NCBI GenBank assembly: GCA_002451555.1
Contig: DKCU01000077.1
Coordinates: forward strand, 1-24,485
Direction of reading: 5' to 3'
From: Candidatus Segatella albertsiae
GTDB lineage: Bacteria; Bacteroidota; Bacteroidia; Bacteroidales; Bacteroidaceae
Length of the DNA stretch: 24,485 nt
Below the pieces are notes generated by a model. It was not told where the DNA came from, did no database searches, and worked only from the letters and a program-made list of their open reading frames with translations. Below, one piece after another: positions 6,304-13,671 of the stretch (position 1 is the stretch's first letter; every line of letters starts with the position of its first letter). The position numbers and the translations under genes are program-made.

Positions 6304-7933
6304 GGCGCAGTATTATCTCAAGATGCTGGGCGACTTCTGCAAGACGGGACAGGTGATTATTCCTGATTCGCCTCAGAACGCCATGCCTTGGAATACGCAG
6401 GAGGATTCTCTGAAGGATTACCTCGTCCATCTCTTTACCTTGAAGGTGACCTTGCCCACTGGCGAGGAGGTGCAGAAGTTTATGCGCCAAGTGGTGAATA
6501 GCAAAATCAAGAGCAAGGTGTTCTATGATTCGGTGGGCAAGTTTATCGTGGAATGCGTGCATCACATCCGATTCCAACGCCAGCGTGCTTGGACGGAGAA
6601 TCATCGTGCCGATGATGTACTCGACTGGACTCCTTTCAAGCGAATGGATGAGAGCGTGTGGCATCCCTTGCTCGACCAACTGGAGCAAGAGCATGGGAAT
6701 GATGGCTTCGACAAACCTTTCTTCCTTCGTCTCTTCAAGGGCGATGGGGCTTCTAAGACTGAAAATTGGGAGCGACTGGTGAGAGATTGGAAGGCTTGCA
6801 TCGAGCGACAAACTTTGAGCAAGCTGAAGAACTTCATCTCTATCCGACAGAATAATTTCGAGACGGGATTGATTCGCATGATGGACCAGGTGACCCGTAA
6901 CATCAAGATGAAGGGAGTAACTGAACAACGTGCCGTGCAGGCTTGGGAACTCATGACGAACGGTTGGACGGAGACCGAGTTTGAGCGCCGACTCAACGAG
7001 ATGAAAGTGCAAGACCGTTATCCCGAAATCAAGGAAATCGTGGCGAAGATGGGACGTGTGGCCGATGCCAACGGCAAGGATCGACTCACCATCGCCTCGG
7101 GTGTGGAGATGAAGATGGAGCATTCCGCAGGAAGCGACATCGAGGGTATCACCGTGGGCGATGACCTCAACTCGCTCCTCCCTCTTGAACTCGCCCAATA
7201 TAGCGACGAGGATATGGAGGGACTCTTTATATATAAGTATCGCACGCGTAGGCTCCAAACTTTCCGCTATAAGAGCGAGATGTCGAAGCCTTCCCGCAAG
7301 CTTGGCTTTACCCATGCCTCCCGAAAGGGACCGATGATCGTTTGTCTCGATACCTCGGCGAGTATGTATGGCACGCCTGAGCGAATTTCCACCACGCTCA
7401 TCTCTCTGCTCGAACAGACGGCGGAGGACTTGGAGCGTGATTGCTATCTCATCGACTTCTCGGTGAGCACTCGTGCCATCGACTTGATGGAGAAGCGCAA
7501 GGCAAATAGATTGAGAAAGATTGGAATCAATGTAGTGGATGAATTCGGGGTTGAGTCTTCTGCTGATTTTTCTTCTGATTATTCATCGGAGGGCATGGGG
7601 CATACAGGACGGTCAGTTCGACGACAGGCTTCGACGACCCATCTTCCTTTCATCGGTGGTGGAACCTCGGCGAAGAAGATGATGAACCAGATGTTCGACT
7701 TGCTCGACAATGATGGTCTCCACTATGTGAATGCCGACGTGCTTTGGGTTACCGACTTCTTGATTCCGAACCCACCGCAGTCGATGCTCAATCGGTTTAA
7801 GGAATATCGGGAGACGGGCACTCGATTTTATGGTATCCGCATCGTGCGTGACGATGACAAGGAACCGAATGAATGGAAGGATTACTTCAATCAGATTTAT
7901 ACGATTAAGTATCGCCCTTTGAGGAGATATTAG
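6272..7933 (+). CDS. VWA-domain protein, ViaA/CoxE-like
   Basis: 553 residues. The C-terminal von Willebrand A domain carries a complete MIDAS: IVCLDTSASM with D360-x-S-x-S, then GGGTS, then WVTDFLIP. The roughly 350-residue helical N-terminus, the short GPMIVCLDTSASM entry and the ending FNQIYTIKYRPL resemble E. coli ViaA, the partner of the MoxR-type AAA+ ATPase RavA. A serine/aspartate-rich stretch (about residues 420-450) is inserted before the GGGTS strand. The start at 6272 has an AGGAGA ribosome site 6 nt upstream and overlaps the preceding gene by 32 bp. No MoxR/RavA ATPase gene is in the window, which is unusual because the two are normally adjacent. Confidence 0.85.
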   Translation: MKYQNNKDLAEAQYYLKMLGDFCKTGQVIIPDSPQNAMPWNTQEDSLKDYLVHLFTLKVTLPTGEEVQKFMRQVVNSKIKSKVFYDSVGKFIVECVHHIRFQRQRAWTENHRADDVLDWTPFKRMDESVWHPLLDQLEQEHGNDGFDKPFFLRLFKGDGASKTENWERLVRDWKACIERQTLSKLKNFISIRQNNFETGLIRMMDQVTRNIKMKGVTEQRAVQAWELMTNGWTETEFERRLNEMKVQDRYPEIKEIVAKMGRVADANGKDRLTIASGVEMKMEHSAGSDIEGITVGDDLNSLLPLELAQYSDEDMEGLFIYKYRTRRLQTFRYKSEMSKPSRKLGFTHASRKGPMIVCLDTSASMYGTPERISTTLISLLEQTAEDLERDCYLIDFSVSTRAIDLMEKRKANRLRKIGINVVDEFGVESSADFSSDYSSEGMGHTGRSVRRQASTTHLPFIGGGTSAKKMMNQMFDLLDNDGLHYVNADVLWVTDFLIPNPPQSMLNRFKEYRETGTRFYGIRIVRDDDKEPNEWKDYFNQIYTIKYRPLRRY

Positions 7934-7984
7934 TTTTCTTGCTTACATATGGAATAATTATAAAGGAATAAATATAGAATAACA

Positions 7985-8911
7985 ATGGAAATCAAGGAAG
8001 GTTATATGCCCTTCATGGGCTATCAGACATATTATCGTATCGTGGATAATGATGGTTGTTTCGATGAGGCTAGCCATGCTTTTGAGCATGACAAGATAAA
8101 GAATGGCAAGAGCCCTATCATCCTCTTGCACGGCGGACCGGGCAGCACGCACAACTATTTCGAGCTCTTGGATAGGGTGGCTCTTTCTGGACGTGCCGTC
8201 GTCAGTTACGACCAGTTGGGATGTGGCAACTCCTACGTGGAGGGACATCCCGAACTATGGACTCCTGAGACATGGCTCAATGAACTTTGCGCGCTCATCG
8301 ACTATCTGCATCTCGATAGTTTCCATCTCTTGGGACAGTCGTGGGGCGGCATGCTCGACATCATCTACCTCATCGAGAAGCAGGCGAAGGGCGTAAGGAG
8401 CGCCATCCTCTCCAGCACACTTTCGAGCAGCAAGCTCTGGGCGAGCGAACAGCACCGCATGATCAAGTTTATGTCGGAGGAAGACCAGCGTGCCATCGCC
8501 GAGGCTGAGGCTAAGGATGATTTCTCCAGCGAGGCTTACGCCAAGGCCAACGAGCACTTCATGCTCCTGCATTGCGCTGGCGAGGTGACGGAGGATAGTC
8601 CGGAATGCCTTCGCCGAAAGAAGAAATCGGGCGCCGAGGCTTACCTCTATGGTTGGGGCCCCAACGAATATACGCCTACGGGCACGCTTCGCGACTATGA
8701 CTATACCGATAGACTCCAAGAGATAAAGGCGCCTTGTCTCATCATGAGCGGTACCAACGACCTCTGCACGCCATTGGTGGCAAAGACTCTCTACGATGGC
8801 ATCCCAGAGGCGAAGTGGGAACTCTTCGTGGGGGCGAGACACATGCCTTTTGCCGAGCAGACCGACAAGTATTGCGAGGTGCTGGAGAAGTGGCTGGATG
8901 AGCACGAGTAA
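7985..8911 (+). CDS. Proline iminopeptidase-type alpha/beta hydrolase (family S33)
   Basis: 308 residues, typical of the proline iminopeptidase/tricorn-factor F1 group. The oxyanion motif HGGPGS is at 49-54, YDQLGCGNS at 75-83, and the nucleophile elbow GQSWGG holds S119. The other triad members are likely D259 (SGTNDLCTP) and H286 (ARHMPF). A helical cap lies between about 130 and 235. Such enzymes release an N-terminal proline from peptides; some act on other substrates. There is no signal peptide, so it is cytoplasmic. It starts 51 nt after the VWA gene and ends 29 nt before the regulator gene. All three run the same way, so read-through is possible. Confidence 0.9.
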   Translation: MEIKEGYMPFMGYQTYYRIVDNDGCFDEASHAFEHDKIKNGKSPIILLHGGPGSTHNYFELLDRVALSGRAVVSYDQLGCGNSYVEGHPELWTPETWLNELCALIDYLHLDSFHLLGQSWGGMLDIIYLIEKQAKGVRSAILSSTLSSSKLWASEQHRMIKFMSEEDQRAIAEAEAKDDFSSEAYAKANEHFMLLHCAGEVTEDSPECLRRKKKSGAEAYLYGWGPNEYTPTGTLRDYDYTDRLQEIKAPCLIMSGTNDLCTPLVAKTLYDGIPEAKWELFVGARHMPFAEQTDKYCEVLEKWLDEHE

Positions 8912-8940
8912 GTTTTAATGGTAAAAGCAAAAGGCAAAAT

Positions 8941-10608
8941 ATGCCAAAGCACATAGCAGCAAAAAGTGTAATGACAGAAAGAAGACCATATATCATCATA
9001 TTGTTTTGGGGAATGCTTCTCCTCTTCCTTTTTGGCGGAGTCTCTTCGGGCAGGGCGCAAAGGGTGGAAGAGAACGACTATTTCTATGTGCTCAACACGA
9101 GGCATGGACTTTCCGACAATCGCATCCTTCAGATGATGCAATTGCCTGATAATCGGCTGGCTGTGAGGACTCGCTTGGACGTCAATCTCTATGACGGCAA
9201 GCATTTCGTCTTCGTGGCTCTGCCGGATGATAAGGCGCAAGCGCTTATGGGATACAAGGGGCAAACTCATCTCTATGCCGACAATCAAGAGAGGCTGTGG
9301 GTGAAGGATTACCAGAAGCTGTTCTGCATCGACCTCGTGAAAGGAAAGCTCAAGGAACATCCGCTTGATTCTGTCGGCGAAAAGTTGGCAGGTCATCCGC
9401 TAGGTCCTGTCGGCGATTTGTTCGTGGATAGCAAGAGGAATGTTTGGATAGTTATGGGTGATAGGGTGACCCCTGTGACAGGAGGACAGGGGGAAATCCA
9501 GCTTCGAAAATCTTGGGGTACTTTGCAGGATTTGGATACCGATGGCAGGTCTATCTATGCGTTCTTCGATTCGGGCTTGGTGGCGGCATTCTTGAATGGC
9601 AAACTCGCTTATACGGCATCTGCTTATCAAGCTTCCGAAGCCCGATGCTATCGCAGCACATCGCTCACGGTGCAAACGCCGAGCGGACAGTTCTATCAGA
9701 TACGAACAGGATATGACGAGGTAGGCAAGCATAATGCTTCCGTGTTCCTCCACTTCGACCCAGAGACCCGAAAGTATTCCAAGATATTCGCTTGCGATTA
9801 TATCCTGCATACGCTGAATATGTCGTCCGACAACCAGGCACTCATCAGCAGTCAGCGAGGGTATCTGATGTTCGACTTCAAGGTGGGCAATGCGCCGAGG
9901 GAGGTCAGGGAGTTGGCTTTGCCCGATGGCAAATCGCTCACCACGGGCATCAATACCGTTTATCGAGACCGTGAGGGAGGCATCTGGCTGGGCACTTACC
10001 ATGATGGACTCATCTATGTATCGCCGATGCTGGGGCTCTTCTTTACGATGGATAAGCCTTGGTGGCAATCGGGATGGGGCATCGCTCTCGGGATAGCCTT
10101 GATCGTGGTTGTGGCTTTGGCTTTGGTGTTTTTTAGGGGGCTTCATTCTCGGAGAAGAAGGCGAAATGATGTAAAAATGAATTCCCTTTTTTCTTCTTCG
10201 GATATTGTCGGACAGACGATGGCGAGCGAAAAGCAAGATGAAATGAGAAGTGAATCGGCGAAGAACTACGATTCTTCTGAGGACAACGAATCGGCGGAGC
10301 CCGAACTGGTGCGAAATGTTCGCTTATTGATAGAGCAGCATTTGAGCGAGAGCGAATATGGGGTGGAGCAATTGGCTCACGACCTTTGCATGGAGCGCAC
10401 GGGGCTCTACAAGAAGTTGACGTTGCTTACGACTACTACACCCGTGGCTTTCATTCGCAGAGTTCGTCTTCAGCGTGCAGCCTCCTTATTGAAGGAGGGC
10501 AGACTCACGGTCAATGAAATCGCTGAGCAAACAGGGTTCAGCTCGCCAAGCTATTTCACCAAGTGCTTCAAGAAGGAGCATGGCGTGTTGCCGTCGGAAT
10601 ATAAATAA
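8941..10608 (+). CDS. Membrane-spanning propeller sensor with C-terminal AraC-type HTH
   Basis: 555 residues. An N-terminal signal/anchor (about 17-33, then SSGRAQ) is followed by a periplasmic part of about 330 residues with Reg_prop-like blades, such as RHGLSDNRILQM near the start and DREGGIWLGTYHDGLIYVSP near the end. A single membrane span lies at about 376-396, then a polar linker and an AraC helix-turn-helix at about 455-553 (YGVEQLAHDLCMERTGLYKKL, then AEQTGFSSPSYFTKCFKKE). It resembles the hybrid two-component systems of Bacteroidetes polysaccharide loci, but has no Y_Y_Y, histidine kinase or receiver domain, so it would pass a signal straight from periplasm to DNA. An in-frame ATG at 8971 could be the true start. 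The GH31 gene just downstream is its likely target. Confidence 0.85.
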   Translation: MPKHIAAKSVMTERRPYIIILFWGMLLLFLFGGVSSGRAQRVEENDYFYVLNTRHGLSDNRILQMMQLPDNRLAVRTRLDVNLYDGKHFVFVALPDDKAQALMGYKGQTHLYADNQERLWVKDYQKLFCIDLVKGKLKEHPLDSVGEKLAGHPLGPVGDLFVDSKRNVWIVMGDRVTPVTGGQGEIQLRKSWGTLQDLDTDGRSIYAFFDSGLVAAFLNGKLAYTASAYQASEARCYRSTSLTVQTPSGQFYQIRTGYDEVGKHNASVFLHFDPETRKYSKIFACDYILHTLNMSSDNQALISSQRGYLMFDFKVGNAPREVRELALPDGKSLTTGINTVYRDREGGIWLGTYHDGLIYVSPMLGLFFTMDKPWWQSGWGIALGIALIVVVALALVFFRGLHSRRRRRNDVKMNSLFSSSDIVGQTMASEKQDEMRSESAKNYDSSEDNESAEPELVRNVRLLIEQHLSESEYGVEQLAHDLCMERTGLYKKLTLLTTTTPVAFIRRVRLQRAASLLKEGRLTVNEIAEQTGFSSPSYFTKCFKKEHGVLPSEYK

Positions 10609-10745
10609 TCTCTTTTATGAGTCTTAATTACCACCTGGGTCCTAATTTGATAGCATAAATCTTTATGTAATCGTATTGGTTATCATGTTCCACCATGTGA
10701 TTTTTGTAACATTTTCTTTTCTTGAAGTATCAGAAAATACCCCTA

Positions 10746-10787
10746 AATGCCCGGAAAAGCCTATGAATAAAGGCTTTTTCGGGCATT
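10746..10787 (+). terminator. 17-bp hairpin after the regulator gene
   Basis: AATGCCCGGAAAAGCCT (10746-10762) pairs with AGGCTTTTTCGGGCATT (10771-10787) through 17 bp with one G-U, leaving an 8-nt loop. It sits between the regulator stop and the GH31 promoter. The tail is ATTCAAC rather than a long T-run, so it may be a terminator, an mRNA end-stabiliser or an operator-like palindrome. Confidence 0.6.
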
Positions 10788-10847
10788 ATTCAACAAATGT
10801 ACCATTCGAATCTTCATTTGTTTTACCCTCTTTACAACCTTTTATAT

Positions 10848-10855
10848 TACTTTTG
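10848..10855 (+). promoter_or_regulatory. -7 box of the GH31 gene (TACTTTTG)
   Basis: TACTTTTG matches TAnnTTTG and is followed by CA, 48 nt before the GH31 ATG. There is no TTTG at the expected -33 spacing, as would suit an activator-dependent promoter. Confidence 0.55.
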
Positions 10856-10903
10856 CAACCGAAAAAATAACTAATAATCATAAACAATATAAACATAAAA
10901 GGT

Positions 10904-13447
10904 ATGATCAAGAATCTTTCCCTTATCGCCCTTTTGGGCGTTGCGGCAGTAGGCGTTCCTTGCGAATCCTATGCCAAGACTACAATGGTGGTATCTGCCA
11001 AGAAAACGGCGCAGATGGCTTCCTTCACCCGACAGGTGGCTAACCAAATGGTAACCGTAGAGTTCTATTCCCCATCCATCGTGCGCATCGTCAAGGCTGA
11101 TGCCAATCATCCCGATGCCGTGGCTCGCAAGAAGAGCTATTCCGTTATCCTGAAACCACAGCAAATAAAAGGTGTAAGTGTAGATGAGAACGGCGACGTA
11201 GTGACGATGAAGTCTTCGTGCATCGCCGTCTTGCTGAACCAGAAGACGGGCGAAATCACCTTCCGCTCGAAGGATGGAAAACAGTTGCTCACCGATACCA
11301 AGACCCTGCTCGACGCTCGCAAGGATGATGCCAACAAGGGCAAGTATCGCATCACGCAGAACTTCCAGCTTGCCGACGATGAGGCTATCTATGGTCTCGG
11401 ACAGTTGCACGATGCCTATATGAACCAGCGTGGCCGTCGCAACATCCGCCTCTGGAATGGCAATACCTATATCGCCATCCCTTACTTCACCAGCGAGAAG
11501 GGATATGGTCTCTACTGGGACAATGCCGGCAAGACTTATTTCGACGATGTGGTGGCTTCTAAGGATAGCAAGGCAAACGATTCCCACACCTCCTTCACCA
11601 GCGAGGTGGGCACATGCGCCGACTATTATTTTATGTACAAGGACGGCACGCAAGACGGAGTCATCGCCAGCATCCGAGAGCTGACAGGTCAGGCTACTAT
11701 GTTCCCGAAATGGGCGATGGGCTTCTGGCAATGTCGTGAGCGCTATAAGACCAGCGATGAGTTGGCTGGCGTGCTCGACAAGTATCGCGAGCTGAAGATT
11801 CCTACCGATGCCATCGTGCAAGACTGGCAGTACTGGGGGTGCGACTCCAACTGGAATGCGATGAAATTCCAAAACCCTTACTATATTAATAAGGTGGGCG
11901 ATCCTGCCTATGCCAAGTATCTGCCCAACGATATGAAGAAGATGAAGGCGCAGGGCGAGCCTCGCCTGAAGAGTCCGGAGGAGATGGTGAAGTATGTGCA
12001 CAAGAACAATGCCCATTTGATGATTTCCATCTGGGCGAACTTCGGACCTTGGACCGACCAATATCGCGAGTTGAAGAAAATCAACGCCCTCTTGCCATTC
12101 GACACTTGGCCAAGAAACAACGGCGTGATGCCATACGATGTATTCAATCCGAAGGCACGCGACATCTACTGGAAGTATCTCACCAATCTCTACAATATGG
12201 GATTCGATGCTTGGTGGACCGACTCCACCGAACCAGACCACTTCGAGAAGCCTGGCGATGAGAACTATCAGACCTACGACGGCTCTTGGCTCGGCGTGAA
12301 GAATGCCTTCCCATTGCTCCACAACAAGAGCATCTATGAGCATCAGCGTGCCATGAAGAATGGCAATGAGAAGCGTGCCTTGCAGATGACTAGAAGTGGA
12401 AGCTTCGGTCTCCAGCATTATGGCTCGTTCTCATGGAGTGGCGATATCACCGCCTCTTGGAAGGAGATGAAGACGCAGGTGCCATCGGGCTTGAACTACA
12501 CCCTTTGCGGTATCCCATTTTGGAACACCGACCTTGGAGGCTTCTTTTACTGGGGAGTGAACAACGATCCAAAGAGTCCATACGCACAGGAGTTGCAGAC
12601 CCGCTGGATGCAGTGGGGAACCTTCATGCCACTGATGCGCAACCACTGTTCTTCGCCGATGGTGAGCGAACTCTATGAGTTTGGCAAGCAGGGCGACTGG
12701 GCATACGATGCCATCCTCAAGGCCATCAAGTTGCGTTATCGTCTCTTGCCTTATATCTATAGTGCGGCAGGCGACTGTGTGCAGAACAGTGGTAGCATGA
12801 TGCGTGCCTTGGTGATGGATTACGCCCAAGACAAGAAGGCATCCCGCTTGAACGATGAGTACCTCTTCGGTCGCAATCTCCTGGTGAAGCCTATCACCGA
12901 CCCGATGTACACCTGGAAGGATAACAAGAAGAAGGGCCACACCATCTATCCCGACGTGAAGAAGGCCGCAGCACCTGTGAGCGTATATTTGCCTAAGGGC
13001 AACAAGTGGTATGATTTCTGGAACAACGCCCAGTATGAGGGAGGTCAGGACGTGCAGCGTCTTTGTCCTATCGACATCATGCCAGTGTTCGTCAAGGCTG
13101 GTACCATCTTGCCATTCGGTCCTGAGGTGCAGTACAGCTCAGAGAAACCTTGGGATGAGTTGGAGATTCGTGTGTATCCAGGAGCCGACGGTACTTTCAC
13201 GCTCTATGAGGACGAGGGCGACAACTACAATTACGAGAAGGGCAAGTTTTCCGAGATTCAGTTCTCTTGGGATGAGGCAAGCCATAGCCTGAGCATCGCT
13301 CCTCGCAAGGGCAGCTTCAAGGGTATGCTCCAAAGCCGCAAGTTCCATATCGTATTGGTAGGAAAGAACAGTGGCGCGGGCGACCAGCCAATGCAGGCAA
13401 GCAAGACTGTGGAGTATAGCGGAAAAGCCGTAAAGGTAAAGCTGTAG
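10904..13447 (+). CDS. Secreted GH31 glycoside hydrolase (alpha-glucosidase/alpha-xylosidase type)
   Basis: 847 residues with a signal peptide (about 1-25, cleavage near ESYA). An N-terminal galactose-mutarotase-like domain (YGLGQ at about 163) leads into the GH31 barrel: PKWAMGFWQCRERY, then IVQDWQYWG, then ISIWANFGPW. The likely nucleophile is D440 in WWTDSTEPD and the acid/base D514 in WSGDITASW; both are in expected family positions. C-terminal beta domains include a DUF5110-like segment (VYPGADGTFTLYEDEGDN). The enzyme should release alpha-linked glucose or xylose from oligosaccharides in the periplasm; alpha-xylosidase is plausible, but specificity is not certain. It has its own promoter, lies 295 nt after the regulator, and converges on the GH2 gene. 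Confidence 0.92.
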   Translation: MIKNLSLIALLGVAAVGVPCESYAKTTMVVSAKKTAQMASFTRQVANQMVTVEFYSPSIVRIVKADANHPDAVARKKSYSVILKPQQIKGVSVDENGDVVTMKSSCIAVLLNQKTGEITFRSKDGKQLLTDTKTLLDARKDDANKGKYRITQNFQLADDEAIYGLGQLHDAYMNQRGRRNIRLWNGNTYIAIPYFTSEKGYGLYWDNAGKTYFDDVVASKDSKANDSHTSFTSEVGTCADYYFMYKDGTQDGVIASIRELTGQATMFPKWAMGFWQCRERYKTSDELAGVLDKYRELKIPTDAIVQDWQYWGCDSNWNAMKFQNPYYINKVGDPAYAKYLPNDMKKMKAQGEPRLKSPEEMVKYVHKNNAHLMISIWANFGPWTDQYRELKKINALLPFDTWPRNNGVMPYDVFNPKARDIYWKYLTNLYNMGFDAWWTDSTEPDHFEKPGDENYQTYDGSWLGVKNAFPLLHNKSIYEHQRAMKNGNEKRALQMTRSGSFGLQHYGSFSWSGDITASWKEMKTQVPSGLNYTLCGIPFWNTDLGGFFYWGVNNDPKSPYAQELQTRWMQWGTFMPLMRNHCSSPMVSELYEFGKQGDWAYDAILKAIKLRYRLLPYIYSAAGDCVQNSGSMMRALVMDYAQDKKASRLNDEYLFGRNLLVKPITDPMYTWKDNKKKGHTIYPDVKKAAAPVSVYLPKGNKWYDFWNNAQYEGGQDVQRLCPIDIMPVFVKAGTILPFGPEVQYSSEKPWDELEIRVYPGADGTFTLYEDEGDNYNYEKGKFSEIQFSWDEASHSLSIAPRKGSFKGMLQSRKFHIVLVGKNSGAGDQPMQASKTVEYSGKAVKVKL

Positions 13448-13463
13448 TTGATTTTATCTGATT

Positions 13464-13532
13464 GATATGAAGAAGTGTCGTCGATAGATATGAAGAAGTA
13501 TCGTCGATAGATATGAAGAAGTATCGTCCATT
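13464..13532 (+). repeat. Three tandem 23-bp repeats after the GH31 gene
   Basis: Unit GATATGAAGAAGTATCGTCG plus ATA: copy 1 at 13464-13486 (one change), copy 2 at 13487-13509, copy 3 at 13510-13532 (diverging at its last four bases). The length is not a multiple of three and the copies lie outside any gene. They are contiguous, without spacers. Confidence 0.9.
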
Positions 13533-13575
13533 GAAAAAGACACAGAGTGATAATTGGAAGGTACTGAATAATAAG

Positions 13576-13611
13576 AAGACTCCACTTTCGAAATTCCGAA
13601 AGTGGAGTCTT
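13576..13611. terminator. Perfect bidirectional terminator hairpin between GH31 and GH2
   Basis: AGACTCCACTTTCG (13577-13590) and CGAAAGTGGAGTCT (13597-13610) form a perfect 14-bp stem with loop AAATTC; an extra A-T pair closes the base at 13576/13611. A T-rich tail follows on the + strand. A second copy of the right arm, CGAAAGTGGAGTC, lies at 13657-13669, just past the GH2 stop codon. Confidence 0.8.
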
Positions 13612-13671
13612 TGTCTTTCCAGCGTAGGTCTTTCTAATGTAGATTTGTTATATCCACGAAAGTGGAGTCGT

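Noticed and set aside
6236..7315. 359-codon minus-strand frame opposite the VWA gene
   Set aside because: Antisense shadow: leucine/histidine-rich, no recognisable domain, no promoter or ribosome site, while the + strand has a full MIDAS and coupled start.
10871..12418. 515-codon open frame on the minus strand opposite the GH31 gene
   Set aside because: It mirrors the codon pattern of a highly coding GH31 frame with catalytic motifs intact. Its own translation is an L/I/V/H-rich, motif-free sequence typical of antisense shadows.
13464..13532. Possible CRISPR-like array
   Set aside because: Units are directly contiguous with no spacers, only three copies, and no cas genes are in the window.
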